Positions 19,858 through 27,878 of a stretch of DNA of 64,000 nt are shown here, in pieces. How positions within the stretch are numbered: the stretch's first letter is position 1; each line of letters opens with the position of its first letter. A program made the translations under genes and the position numbers. Location of the stretch: assembly GCA_900313005.1 (NCBI GenBank), contig ONZJ01000002.1, positions 3,631,909-3,695,908 of the forward strand, read 5' to 3'. Source of the DNA: Rhodobacteraceae bacterium EL129. GTDB lineage: Bacteria > Pseudomonadota > Alphaproteobacteria > Rhodobacterales > Rhodobacteraceae. Below the pieces are notes generated by a model that saw only the letters and a program-made list of their open reading frames with translations, was not told where the DNA came from and made no database searches.

Positions 19858-20449
19858 TCCCATCACTTCACTGATCCGGGCATTGAATGCGCCGGTGGCG
19901 GCCTCTTCCGACTATGACCTGAACCCCGATGTTGTTTTGCCAAAAGGGCGCAAACTGCGACCAGCCGGTGTATTAGTGCCTGTTTTTGAGCAAAATGGTC
20001 AGGCTCGGTTGATCCTGACCAAGCGATCTTCTGCACTAAAACACCATCCCGGGCAGATTGCCTTTCCAGGGGGCAAACAGGATGAAGGTGATATTGATAT
20101 CACAGCCACCGCCCTGCGCGAAGCGCATGAGGAGATAGGGCTGGAGCCGTCCAATGTCGACGTGTTGGGCTTGCTGAATTCGCATGAAACAGTGACCAGC
20201 TTTACCATGACCCCAGTCCTGGGTCGTGTGCGTCAGAGCTTCACTCCGATAGCTGAGACGGGCGAAGTTGAAGAAGTGTTCGATGTGCCTTTGGATCATG
20301 TGTTGAATGCCACGCGATATTCGGTGCAGGGGCGCAGATGGTGGGGGTCAATGCGCAAATATTATACGGTACCCTACGGGCCCTACTACATTTGGGGCGC
20401 GACAGCGCGTATCCTGCACGCATTGGCAGATGCGGTGGATCGCTCATGA
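19844..20449 (+). CDS. CoA-pyrophosphatase-type Nudix hydrolase
   Basis: A 201-aa Nudix enzyme of the NudL/YeaB group, expected to hydrolyse CoA or related nucleotides. The segment LTKRSSALKHHPGQIAFPGG is the UPF0035/CoA signature. It is followed by the Nudix box GGKQDEGDIDITATALREAHEEIGL with the REAHEE metal site. The start at 19844 lies inside the last codons of hslO (14-bp overlap), so translation is coupled. Its own stop overlaps the cca start by 4 bp (ATGA). An upstream start at 19811 is possible but would deepen the overlap. Confidence 0.9.
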   Translation: MATPDPITSLIRALNAPVAASSDYDLNPDVVLPKGRKLRPAGVLVPVFEQNGQARLILTKRSSALKHHPGQIAFPGGKQDEGDIDITATALREAHEEIGLEPSNVDVLGLLNSHETVTSFTMTPVLGRVRQSFTPIAETGEVEEVFDVPLDHVLNATRYSVQGRRWWGSMRKYYTVPYGPYYIWGATARILHALADAVDRS

Positions 20450-21609
20450 GGATTTCCGGCGATTGGTTGGAAAGCGTCGCCACGCAGGTGGTATGTCAGA
20501 TGCTTGCGGGCGCTGGGCATCAGGTTCTGTTTGTTGGCGGCTGCGTGCGCAACGCGTTGCTAGAGGAACCGGTCAAGGATATCGACATCGCGACGGATGC
20601 TCTACCCGAAGAGGTGACGCAGCTTGCCAAACGATCGCAGCTCAAGGCTATTCCCACAGGGCTAGATCATGGCACCATCACGGTGGTCTCGGAAGGCGTG
20701 CCCTTTGAGATTACGACGTTTCGCAAGGATGTTGAGACGTTTGGCCGACATGCCGTTGTCGCCTTTTCAACCGATGTTACCGATGATGCCCGCCGTCGTG
20801 ATTTTACGATGAATGCCCTTTATGCGCAGCCAGACGGTACGGTTGTGGATCCCTTGAACGGGTTGCTGGATCTGCAAGCCCGCAGGTTCCGCTTCATCGA
20901 AGATGCCGCAGCACGCATTCAGGAAGATTACCTGCGTATCCTTCGCTTCTTTCGTTTTAATGCATGGTACGGGTCGGCTGATGCTGGATTGGATAGCGAA
21001 GCTCTTGCAGCAATTGCCGAAAATCTGGATGGTTTGAGCGGGCTGTCACGTGAACGGGTTGGGGCTGAGATGCTGAAGCTTCTTGCAGCAACGAACCCTG
21101 CTTTTGCTGTGGCCTCAATGCGCAACACTGGTGTTTTGAACGCCGTTTTGCCGGGTTCCGATGACCGGGTCTTGGCGTCCCTGGTGCATTTGGAGGCAGA
21201 GACATCTACTCCGCCAGCTGCATTGCGTCGGCTCGCCGCCTTGGGTGGGCAGCGTGTTGCCGAGAGGTTGAGACTGAGCAAGGCGCAAGCCAAGGAACTG
21301 AACCTGATACGCGGATTGGTTGGCAATCTGATGTCCCCGGCCGAAATGGGTTATCGCCATGGTGAACGCACTGGGCGCGATGTGATGCTATTGTGCGCCG
21401 CTTTGATGGAAACACCCCTTCCCGCCAAGGCGTTGGTTGAGATGGCAGAAGGGGCTGCGGCACATTTCCCGCTTACGGCTGCGGATTTTCAGCCAGAATA
21501 TTCAGGCCCTGCTTTGGGCGAGGCGTTGAAAGACGCCGAACGCCGCTGGATCAAGTCTGGCTTTTCCAGAAGCCGAGAAGACCTGTTGAAAGACGGTGAT
21601 GGCGCATGA
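20446..21609 (+). CDS. cca: tRNA CCA nucleotidyltransferase / poly(A) polymerase family
   Basis: Class II nucleotidyltransferase adding or repairing the CCA end of tRNAs. The 387-aa protein has motif A GGCVRNALLEEPVKDIDIATD (residues about 30-50), with catalytic Asp-x-Asp in DID. Motif RRRDFTMNAL-like (ARRRDFTMNAL) follows, then the RFRFIEDAAARIQEDYLRILRFFRF segment that selects nucleotides. A C-terminal helical domain ends the protein. The start at 20446 overlaps the preceding stop (ATGA); the frame extends upstream but would overlap the Nudix gene by more than 100 bp. The next gene overlaps its stop by 4 bp. Confidence 0.95.
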   Translation: MRISGDWLESVATQVVCQMLAGAGHQVLFVGGCVRNALLEEPVKDIDIATDALPEEVTQLAKRSQLKAIPTGLDHGTITVVSEGVPFEITTFRKDVETFGRHAVVAFSTDVTDDARRRDFTMNALYAQPDGTVVDPLNGLLDLQARRFRFIEDAAARIQEDYLRILRFFRFNAWYGSADAGLDSEALAAIAENLDGLSGLSRERVGAEMLKLLAATNPAFAVASMRNTGVLNAVLPGSDDRVLASLVHLEAETSTPPAALRRLAALGGQRVAERLRLSKAQAKELNLIRGLVGNLMSPAEMGYRHGERTGRDVMLLCAALMETPLPAKALVEMAEGAAAHFPLTAADFQPEYSGPALGEALKDAERRWIKSGFSRSREDLLKDGDGA

Positions 21610-22826
21610 CAGAAGACTTCACCATCGTGCGGCTGGGTCACCAAGGTGATGGTATCGCTGATGGGCCTGTGTTTGCGCCCTACACGCTGCCAGGTGAGCG
21701 GGTGAAAGGGCAGCGCCAAGGGCAATCTTTGCGCGACGTGAAAATACTCGAGCCTTCGTCGGATCGGGTCAAAGCCCCGTGTCAGCATTTTCCAGCTTGC
21801 GGGGGGTGTCAGTTGCAGCACGCCTCGGACTCCTTCCTGCAAGATTGGAAAACCAGCGTAGTCCGCAGCGCTTTGATCGCTCGCGGGATTGAAGCGACAT
21901 TCTTGCCAACGCATACGTCTCCGGCACAGTCCCGTCGCCGTGCCACCTTGTCGGCCAAGCGCACAAAGAAGGGCGCTATGGTTGGATTTCATGCGCCAGG
22001 CTCGGATGTTGTGATCGAAACGCCAGGGTGCCAGCTGCTGCATCCTGATTTGATCCGCGCTTTGCCAGCGGTTGAGGATTTGGCACGTGTTGGGGCCAGT
22101 CGCAAACAAACGCTCTCGGTGATGCTGACATTGTCCGAGGCTGGGGTTGACGCCTGCGTGCTGAATGGGAAGCCGATTGAGACTCAGATGCTTATGGAAC
22201 TTGCTGGTATCGCTGAGCGGCATGATCTCGTGCGTCTGTATTGGGGTGATGAACCTGTGGTGACGCGCCGGGCCCCGTCACAACGCTTTGGAATGGCAGA
22301 GGTTACCCCTCCGCCAGGCGCTTTCCTGCAAGCCACGATAGATGGCCAGACAGCATTGCAAACTGATGTGCGAAACAGCGTCGCAGGTGCCAAACGGGTG
22401 ATAGACCTATTCGCGGGCTGCGGCACTTTTGCGCTGGATTTGGCATCCGAGCACGACGTGCATGCAGTTGAGGGAAGCGAGCCGATGATTGCGGCTCTTG
22501 ATCAGGCGCGGCGAAAAACACCGGGTCTTCATCAGGTCACAAGCGAGACGCGCGATTTGTTTCGCCGGCCCTTGATGCCGGATGAACTCAAAGCGTTTGA
22601 CGCAGTCGTTCTTGATCCGCCTCGTGTGGGAGCTGAAGCGCAAATTGGCGAAATTTGTGGGTCTAATGTGCCGGTTGTTGCCTATGTGTCGTGCAACCCA
22701 GTTACCTTTGCCCGAGATGCAGAGATGCTTATCGCGCATGGATACACACTGGACCATGTCATGGCAGTCGATCAGTTCAAATGGTCGTCGCATGTGGAAA
22801 TTGTGTCTAAATTCTCGATCAAATAA
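21606..22826 (+). CDS. TrmA/RlmD-family RNA (uracil-5-)-methyltransferase
   Basis: SAM-dependent class I RNA methyltransferase of the RumA/RlmD/TrmA group, forming 5-methyluridine in 23S rRNA or tRNA. The 406-aa protein has the iron-sulfur cysteines of RlmD-like enzymes (C-x5-CGGCQLQH near residue 65). It also has the SAM motif DLFAGCGTFALDLA, the DPPR motif (LDPPRVGAE) and the catalytic loop SCNPVTFARD. An N-terminal TRAM-like segment is short and starts IVRLGHQGDGIA. It overlaps cca by 4 bp and ends the hslO-nudix-cca run. Which uridine it modifies cannot be told. Confidence 0.92.
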   Translation: MTEDFTIVRLGHQGDGIADGPVFAPYTLPGERVKGQRQGQSLRDVKILEPSSDRVKAPCQHFPACGGCQLQHASDSFLQDWKTSVVRSALIARGIEATFLPTHTSPAQSRRRATLSAKRTKKGAMVGFHAPGSDVVIETPGCQLLHPDLIRALPAVEDLARVGASRKQTLSVMLTLSEAGVDACVLNGKPIETQMLMELAGIAERHDLVRLYWGDEPVVTRRAPSQRFGMAEVTPPPGAFLQATIDGQTALQTDVRNSVAGAKRVIDLFAGCGTFALDLASEHDVHAVEGSEPMIAALDQARRKTPGLHQVTSETRDLFRRPLMPDELKAFDAVVLDPPRVGAEAQIGEICGSNVPVVAYVSCNPVTFARDAEMLIAHGYTLDHVMAVDQFKWSSHVEIVSKFSIK

Positions 22827-22916
22827 CTGTGTGACACCAAAAATTCTCCCACTGAGCCGATTTTCAGTGTATTCAGCGCCCAGGCAGGAATTTAGGCGGA
22901 ATACAGGAAAAATCTG

Positions 22917-23441
22917 ATGCGCTTTTCAAGAAGATCAACCCTTGCGATGCTGTTGGCAAGCTCTGCTGTTGTGGCGGGATGTACGTCATCACCCTCAAAT
23001 TCACGGTTTCGGCGATATCATGGACCTGATGTCACTCACGTTTTGATTTCAAAAAGCCGCCGTAAGATGTGGCTGATGCACGACACACGTGTCCTGAAGA
23101 AATACAACATCGACCTTGGCTTTCAGCCTGAAGGGCACAAGCAGTTCGAGGGTGACGGTAAGACGCCCGAAGGCACCTATACGATCAACCGACGCAACCC
23201 CAACAGCGACTTTCATCTGTCCCTTGGGATTTCATATCCCAATGCGCGCGATGTTGCTGTTGCGAAAGCTGCGGGTAAAAGCCCGGGCGGTAATATCTTT
23301 ATCCACGGCAAACCGAACAAGCGTAAACGGAGTGGTACCGGACCGGATTGGACCGCAGGTTGCGTTTCGGTGAAAAACAGACAGATCGAAGAGATCTATG
23401 CGATGGTGAAGAACGGCACCAAAGTGACCATTCATCCTTAG
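22917..23441 (+). CDS. YafK-type L,D-transpeptidase lipoprotein
   Basis: Periplasmic, lipid-anchored L,D-transpeptidase-family enzyme acting on peptidoglycan or its attached proteins. The signal peptide ends in a lipobox (VVAG-Cys22). The catalytic pair is His130 in FIHGKPN and Cys149 in DWTAGCVSVKN. The stretch DGKTPEGTY is the family's substrate-cleft motif. At 174 aa it is a minimal one-domain enzyme. It is followed after 13 bp by the convergent stop of a CAP lipoprotein, and a second, different L,D-transpeptidase lies 0.7 kb downstream. Confidence 0.92.
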   Translation: MRFSRRSTLAMLLASSAVVAGCTSSPSNSRFRRYHGPDVTHVLISKSRRKMWLMHDTRVLKKYNIDLGFQPEGHKQFEGDGKTPEGTYTINRRNPNSDFHLSLGISYPNARDVAVAKAAGKSPGGNIFIHGKPNKRKRSGTGPDWTAGCVSVKNRQIEEIYAMVKNGTKVTIHP

Positions 23442-23446
23442 TGGCG

Positions 23447-23465
23447 TGGGGGATTTATTCCCCCA
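23447..23465. terminator. Hairpin between convergent genes (possible bidirectional terminator)
   Basis: A perfect 7-bp stem TGGGGGA / TCCCCCA with a 5-nt loop lies between the convergent L,D-transpeptidase and CAP lipoprotein genes and overlaps the last codons of the latter. There is no clear U-tract on either side, so termination is only plausible. Confidence 0.4.
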
Positions 23466-23964
23466 TCACCAACGTCCACCAAAGTTTACCGCCTTCTTCC
23501 TGAAGCCAGGCAAACCCCATGTTTCTTGCGTTTGGAGCTAAAATCACGCGACGCGTGTCGTTCTGATCCATCCAGGCGGCGAGGGTTTCCACCTCGTTCT
23601 CGTAGGTTTCCGAGATATTTTCGCCGACAAGCTGGCCAGAGTAGCCGACACGACGCACCCGGTCGATTGGGGATGATCCATCAGATCCAAAATGCCATGG
23701 GCGGTTTTGGATCGACATATCACGCGAATGCGTCGCTGCCGCCGCATTAAGTTTCGCGTCAAATTTAACGGGTCCTAGGCCACTCGCCTGACGCAGTGAA
23801 TTAACCGAATCGAGCATACGGAACTGGATTTTCGAAACATCGCCCGCGCGAATTTTGTAAACACGCGGCAGAGGTTTGCCATCCGCAGCAAGCTGGGGTT
23901 CAGGTGTGGTACAGGCTGAAACCGCCAGCAATACCGAAAACAAAAGACCAAAAATACGCACCAT
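23455..23964 (-). CDS. CAP-domain (SCP-like) lipoprotein
   Basis: A 169-aa lipoprotein with a CAP/SCP domain. The start at 23964 gives a short signal peptide with lipobox LAVSA-Cys18; longer in-frame starts would put charged residues before it. The CAP domain shows the conserved order N-SLR (VNSLRQASGLGPVKFD), H-S-R-DM (THSRDMSIQNRPWHFG), GENI-S (VGENISETY) and W (AAWMDQNDTRRVIL, then MGFAW). The function of bacterial CAP proteins is uncertain; protease, lipid-binding and matrix roles are known for relatives. It lies between two L,D-transpeptidase genes, hinting at a cell-wall or envelope role. Confidence 0.88.
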   Translation of the reverse strand: MVRIFGLLFSVLLAVSACTTPEPQLAADGKPLPRVYKIRAGDVSKIQFRMLDSVNSLRQASGLGPVKFDAKLNAAAATHSRDMSIQNRPWHFGSDGSSPIDRVRRVGYSGQLVGENISETYENEVETLAAWMDQNDTRRVILAPNARNMGFAWLQEEGGKLWWTLVMGE

Positions 23965-24068
23965 TTTGCGTGCCCCACCAGAATTACGTTCGCGCGAAGC
24001 TTTATATCGGGTCGCTGAGTCTTTCAAACCCACATCGGCTTAACTTTGCCAAATAACGCTTGTTTGAA

Positions 24069-24107
24069 TTGCGACTGCGTCTTTCAGGCAATATATTCCG
24101 CGGAATA
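24069..24107 (+). promoter_or_regulatory. Promoter with overlapping 14-bp palindrome upstream of L,D-transpeptidase
   Basis: TTGCGA (24069-24074), a 17-bp spacer and TATATT (24092-24097) form a good sigma-70-type promoter 36 bp before the ATG at 24134. A perfect 14-bp palindrome TATTCCGCGGAATA (24094-24107) covers the -10 and the expected start of transcription. That position suits a repressor operator. The binding protein is unknown. Confidence 0.45.
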
Positions 24108-24133
24108 GTTTTGGTGGCGATTGGAGAAATATC

Positions 24134-24736
24134 ATGACCAAAAGTACAGAATTTAAGATGAAACGGCGTAGTTTTCTCGCCGGTAGCGCCGCGATGATCG
24201 GCGCTCCAGCTTTCGCGCAAACCTATAACAGCGAAGAAACAACTGAAATCGAACGTGATGTCACCGAAACGGTTCGCCGCAACATTTCCAGCTTCCGCCG
24301 GCTTGATTGGCGTCCGTACTTTTCGAATTTGAAGGGCGGGGCGATTCTGGTCGATATCGATTCGCGTGCTTTGCATTATTGGGCTGACGGCGAAGAAACT
24401 TACAGACTTTACCCTTCAAGTGTGCCGTTGACCGAAGATTTGACACGTCGGGGCCGGACGCAGGTGATCCGCAAGGTGGAAGGGCCAAGCTGGCGTCCCA
24501 CGCCATCTATGCTGGAGCGAAATCCTGACTGGCCAGAGTACATTGGCCCGGGCCCTGATAACCCCTTGGGAACTCACGCACTTTATCTTGGATGGACGTA
24601 CTATCGTATTCACGGCACACATGACACGCGTAAAATAGGTCGTCGTTCATCAAATGGCTGCATCGGTTTGTTCAATCAACACATCTCGGAATTGTTCGGA
24701 ATGGCCAAGGTTGGTACGCAAGTGTTGCTTATTTAA
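24134..24736 (+). CDS. ErfK/YbiS-type L,D-transpeptidase with twin-arginine-like signal
   Basis: A 200-aa periplasmic L,D-transpeptidase of the classical ErfK/YbiS/YcfS/YnhG type. The N-terminus (MKRRSFLAGSAAMIGAPAFA-Q) looks like a Tat signal. The catalytic motif is canonical: His160 in IHGTHDTRKIG and Cys176 in SSNGCIGLFN. Such enzymes form 3-3 cross-links in peptidoglycan or attach proteins to it. The ATG at 24134 has GGAGAAA 8 bp upstream; an internal ATG at residue 9 is an alternative. A promoter with an operator-like palindrome precedes it. It is divergent from the CAP lipoprotein gene. Confidence 0.93.
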   Translation: MTKSTEFKMKRRSFLAGSAAMIGAPAFAQTYNSEETTEIERDVTETVRRNISSFRRLDWRPYFSNLKGGAILVDIDSRALHYWADGEETYRLYPSSVPLTEDLTRRGRTQVIRKVEGPSWRPTPSMLERNPDWPEYIGPGPDNPLGTHALYLGWTYYRIHGTHDTRKIGRRSSNGCIGLFNQHISELFGMAKVGTQVLLI

Positions 24737-24778
24737 CCTAAATTCATGTGTTTCGGCCAAGACCACGGCAAGATGCAA

Positions 24779-24807
24779 TTGCATTTGGTTAAGATAGCTG
24801 ATTAGTA
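24779..24807 (+). promoter_or_regulatory. Candidate promoter of the 62-aa exported protein
   Basis: TTGCAT (24779-24784), a 17-bp spacer and TTAGTA (24802-24807), about 70 bp before the ATG at 24877. The -35 overlaps a 12-bp palindrome ATGCAATTGCAT (24773-24784). Moderate matches, by eye. Confidence 0.3.
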
Positions 24808-24876
24808 ATTTGTACGAGGTAAGTCTTAAGGCATGCCACTTAAGCATATGTGGTTGGCCTTCATCTGGAGGATAAA

Positions 24877-25065
24877 ATGAAAAAACTCGTTCTCGCAGCT
24901 GCGATTGCAGCCGCCGCAACCACCGCATCCGCTGGCACAATGGAAGAGCCCGTAATGGAAGCACCAGTCATCGTTGAAGAGACTGCTGCAAGCTCGTCCG
25001 CAGGCGGCATCTGGATTCCGCTGGTTCTGCTGGCAATCGTTGCTGCTGTTGTTGCTGCCGACTAA
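24877..25065 (+). CDS. 62-aa exported mini-protein with C-terminal membrane helix
   Basis: A short gene supported by a strong GGAGG ribosome-binding site 5 bp before the ATG and a strong terminator 20 bp after the stop. The product begins with a signal peptide (MKKLVLAAAIAAAATTASAG) and has a short acidic Glu/Met/Pro middle (EEPVMEAPVIVEE). It ends in a hydrophobic helix (GGIWIPLVLLAIVAAVVAAD). It should be an inner-membrane or membrane-associated small protein. I do not recognise the family. The tidy single-gene transcription unit, with a long 5' leader of about 70 nt, suggests high expression. Confidence 0.75.
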   Translation: MKKLVLAAAIAAAATTASAGTMEEPVMEAPVIVEETAASSSAGGIWIPLVLLAIVAAVVAAD

Positions 25066-25084
25066 GGCTCACAACAGATTCTTT

Positions 25085-25118
25085 AAAAAAGGCAGTGGTT
25101 TTTCCGCTGCCTTTTTTT
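25085..25118. terminator. Strong bidirectional terminator
   Basis: Stem AAAAAAGGCAGTGG / CCGCTGCCTTTTTT with one G-T wobble and a TTTTT loop, ending in a T-run. The A-run on the left makes it work for the convergent hemH as well. Confidence 0.88.
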
Positions 25119-25133
25119 ATTTGGTGAACGGAT

Positions 25134-26237
25134 TTAAGAAACCCAGCCTTGCAAATTGTCTTCGATGATCTGGCTGAGTGCCTTGATGTGCAAAGGCTGA
25201 TCGTTAAGGCAGGGGATGTATGTGAAGCTCTCCCCACCGGCATGTTCGAAGCTTTCTCGGATCTCTTCGTTGATTTCTTCTAGCGTCTCGATGCAATCGG
25301 CCGAAAACGCAGGAGCAATCACCGCAATCCGCTTTTTGCCTTGCTCGCTTGCCAGACGAGCGACCTCATCCACCGTGTATGGCTTCAACCACTCTTCGCT
25401 ACCAAAGACCGATTGGAAGGTGGTCCCGATCTGAGTGTCGTCCCATCCCAACCGCTCTTTCAGCAGTCGTGTGGTTTTCTGACATTGGCAATGATACGGA
25501 TCGCCCTGCATTAGATAGCGTTGCGGCATGCCGTGATAGGACACGATCAGCTTCTCAGGCTTTTGAGCTGCGTTGGCATAGGCCTCTTCGACCGAAGACG
25601 CTAGTGCCTCGATGTACAAAGGGTGTTCGAAATAAGGCCCCACAACACGGGATGTTGGCTGCCAGGTCTCCTCAATCAAAGCCCGAAAGAACTCATCATT
25701 CGCGGTCGCGGATGTAGCGCCGGCGTATTGCGGGTAAAGCGGGAAAAACAAAATTCGCTGACATCCTGCTTTCACCATCTCTCGCAGTTTCGATTTTGTC
25801 GAGGGATTGCCGTAACGCATGCAGAAATCAACCATCACTTGCTCGCCAAAGCGTTCGTGTAACGCGTCGGCCAAGGCGCGGGTTTGGTCACGGGTGATGG
25901 TCATCAATGGGCTTTCGCCCTTTTCCTCATTCCAGATGGATTTATACGCCTTCCCGCTGGTGAAGGGTCGTTTGGACAAGATGATCAGTTGCAACAGCGG
26001 TTGCCATTTCCACGGGGATAGGTCGATGACGCGCCGATCTGACAGAAACTCATTCAGATATCGGCGCATAGACCAATAATCAGTGTTGTCTGGTGTGCCC
26101 AAGTTGGCCAACAGGACACCTGTTTTCTTCGCAGGAATCGCCGGATGATCGGACTGCGCGTGTTCCGGGCGTTTCGCGGATGAGTCATCAAACATGGCTG
26201 GCGAGTCCTGAGTAAGGCGAGCATTTGGTTTGGACAT
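25134..26237 (-). CDS. hemH: Ferrochelatase
   Basis: Inserts Fe2+ into protoporphyrin IX, the last step of haem synthesis. The 367-aa protein has the core GVLLANLGTPD, the metal-site stretch VDFCMRYGNPS and the catalytic His in LIVSYHGMPQRYLMQGDPY. The closing GFVAD-like region is present as SEQGKKRIAVIAPAFSADCIETLEEI. About 38 polar residues precede the conserved core; a shorter start is possible but no better ribosome-binding site is evident. It ends at the shared bidirectional terminator. Confidence 0.96.
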   Translation of the reverse strand: MSKPNARLTQDSPAMFDDSSAKRPEHAQSDHPAIPAKKTGVLLANLGTPDNTDYWSMRRYLNEFLSDRRVIDLSPWKWQPLLQLIILSKRPFTSGKAYKSIWNEEKGESPLMTITRDQTRALADALHERFGEQVMVDFCMRYGNPSTKSKLREMVKAGCQRILFFPLYPQYAGATSATANDEFFRALIEETWQPTSRVVGPYFEHPLYIEALASSVEEAYANAAQKPEKLIVSYHGMPQRYLMQGDPYHCQCQKTTRLLKERLGWDDTQIGTTFQSVFGSEEWLKPYTVDEVARLASEQGKKRIAVIAPAFSADCIETLEEINEEIRESFEHAGGESFTYIPCLNDQPLHIKALSQIIEDNLQGWVS

Positions 26238-26256
26238 AACGGTTAAAGCTGCGTCG

Positions 26257-27078
26257 TCAATCTTTCAGAGGTGTTTCTTTTGCACCCAAGAAATCTGCAA
26301 GGCGTGTCTTTGCGCTGCCTGGTCGCAGGGGTTGCGGCTGGTCGGGTGCTGGGGCCCAGCCAATGAGAAACACCATGTCAAAGGTGGCAAGGACACGACC
26401 ATCTGGTGCGGCAAAGCTGTCTTGGTAGATCTCGCAGGCGCGGTGAAGCAATGCCTTGGGCAAGAAAGATCGTGGACGGTCGGTCAGCACATTTGTTTCA
26501 CCCATGGCGCGCAGATCACGCATCAGATGGAGGGGTGTTTCGTAGCTGACAGTCAACGGAACGCTGTCGGCGACAGGCAGCGCGAACCCAGCCCGTTGCA
26601 ACAAGGCGCCCAAATCGCGGATTTCTCCCATGGGGGCGACGCGTGGGGACAGGCCGCCATACAAATCCGATTCGGCCTGCGCAAATGACGCCCGCAGTTG
26701 ATGAAGGGTTGTGCCGCCGAAAAGGGTAGCCATGAACAATCCGTCGGGCTTCAGCGCCCGACGGCATTGGAGCAGTTGACCAAGTGGATCATTCGCCCAA
26801 TGGAGGACCAGTCCATGCAGGATCAGATCATGGGCCTCGGGTTCAAATGCCAAGGTCTCGTCGTCTGGCACATGCTTGGCCTCGGCAAAGGCAGAGTGCC
26901 AGATCTCTGGGACTGCACTAACGATACCGGTGGCCGTAAAGGATTTGTTAACCAATGAGAGACGATCCTTGATCTCATTCACGGCCTGCTCGTGCAGGAA
27001 GCCTGCAAAAGTGCGGGCCGAGTGCTGGCGCTGTCGCTGATGGGCAAGGGCCGAGAGATCAAACAGAGGGCGAGTCAT
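26257..27078 (-). CDS. BioC/NDUFAF5-like SAM-dependent methyltransferase
   Basis: A 273-aa methyltransferase-fold protein. The N-terminus (MTRPLFDLSALAHQRQRQH) and FLHEQAVNEIKDRL resemble the NDUFAF5/BioC-like group common in alphaproteobacteria. Acidic motifs (AEAKHVPDDETLAFEP, DLILHGLVLHWANDPLGQL) line the expected SAM pocket, but the usual first glycine motif is degenerate (TATGIVSAVPEIW), which weakens a claim of catalysis. The mitochondrial relative modifies an arginine of complex I. I place the start at 27078; only 21 bp separate it from the divergent comF start, so the promoters must overlap the coding ends. Confidence 0.8.
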   Translation of the reverse strand: MTRPLFDLSALAHQRQRQHSARTFAGFLHEQAVNEIKDRLSLVNKSFTATGIVSAVPEIWHSAFAEAKHVPDDETLAFEPEAHDLILHGLVLHWANDPLGQLLQCRRALKPDGLFMATLFGGTTLHQLRASFAQAESDLYGGLSPRVAPMGEIRDLGALLQRAGFALPVADSVPLTVSYETPLHLMRDLRAMGETNVLTDRPRSFLPKALLHRACEIYQDSFAAPDGRVLATFDMVFLIGWAPAPDQPQPLRPGSAKTRLADFLGAKETPLKD

Positions 27079-27099
27079 GGCGCTGTACATAGAGTGAAG

Positions 27100-27840
27100 A
27101 TGTCGGCGGTTCAAACCGGGATGCAATCGGCGCTACGGCTGCTTTATCCTGCCCGCTGCACGATCTGCAGGGAAATGGTCGAAGATGACTTTGCGCTGTG
27201 TGGTGCTTGCTGGCGCGACACGCCTCTGATCACCGGACTTTGCTGTGACACCTGCGGAGCGCCTTTGCCTGGTGAAGATACCGGAACTCCTGAGCATTGC
27301 GACGATTGTCTGATTATAGGGCGACCTTGGTCATGTGGACGTGCTGCGATGTTGTACAAGGACAACGGCCGCAAGATGGTGCTGGCGCTCAAGCATGGGG
27401 ACCGTCACGAAGTGGCGCGCCTGTCTGCGGTTTGGTTGGAGGCTGCAGTCAAAGACATCCTTCCCGAAGGAGAACTGATCGTGGTGCCCGTACCTTTGCA
27501 TTGGTCGCGCCTATTGAAACGGACTTACAATCAGTCTGCGCTATTGGCGGATGCGCTGGGTCGACGCATCCATCGCCCAGTGATTCCGGATTTGCTGGTG
27601 CGGACGAAACGCACGTGCAATCTGGATGGTTTAGGACGGGACGAAAGGTTTGCCGAGCTTCAGAAGAGCATTGAAATAAACCCAAGCTGGGCTGAAGAGG
27701 TGGCGGATCTGTCGATCTTGATTGTCGATGACGTTATGACCTCCGGGGCTACTTTGGCTGCATCCGCACAAGCCTGTATGTTAGCGGCTGCCAAGGATGT
27801 GATCACACTGACACTAGCGCGCGTGGTCAAGGACGCCTAA
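27100..27840 (+). CDS. ComF-family phosphoribosyltransferase-like protein
   Basis: ComF-family protein linked in other bacteria to DNA uptake and recombination. The 246-aa protein has an N-terminal zinc finger (PARCTICREM, LCGAC, CCDTCGAPL, HCDDC: four Cys pairs). A phosphoribosyltransferase-type domain follows, with VVPVPLHWSRLLKRTYNQSALLA and the PRPP loop ILIVDDVMTSGAT. The start at 27100 is chosen over 26992 because the longer form would overlap the divergent methyltransferase gene. It is the first gene of a probable comF-grxC-nitrilase-marR operon. Whether this organism is transformable is not shown by the sequence. Confidence 0.9.
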   Translation: MSAVQTGMQSALRLLYPARCTICREMVEDDFALCGACWRDTPLITGLCCDTCGAPLPGEDTGTPEHCDDCLIIGRPWSCGRAAMLYKDNGRKMVLALKHGDRHEVARLSAVWLEAAVKDILPEGELIVVPVPLHWSRLLKRTYNQSALLADALGRRIHRPVIPDLLVRTKRTCNLDGLGRDERFAELQKSIEINPSWAEEVADLSILIVDDVMTSGATLAASAQACMLAAAKDVITLTLARVVKDA

Positions 27841-27878
27841 GTACAGGGTCAAATCTGAACACCGAATAGGCCTGTGAA

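Noticed and set aside
22850..22869. CACTGA...TCAGTG hairpin after the RNA methyltransferase gene
   Set aside because: 6-bp stem without a U-tract; could be chance.
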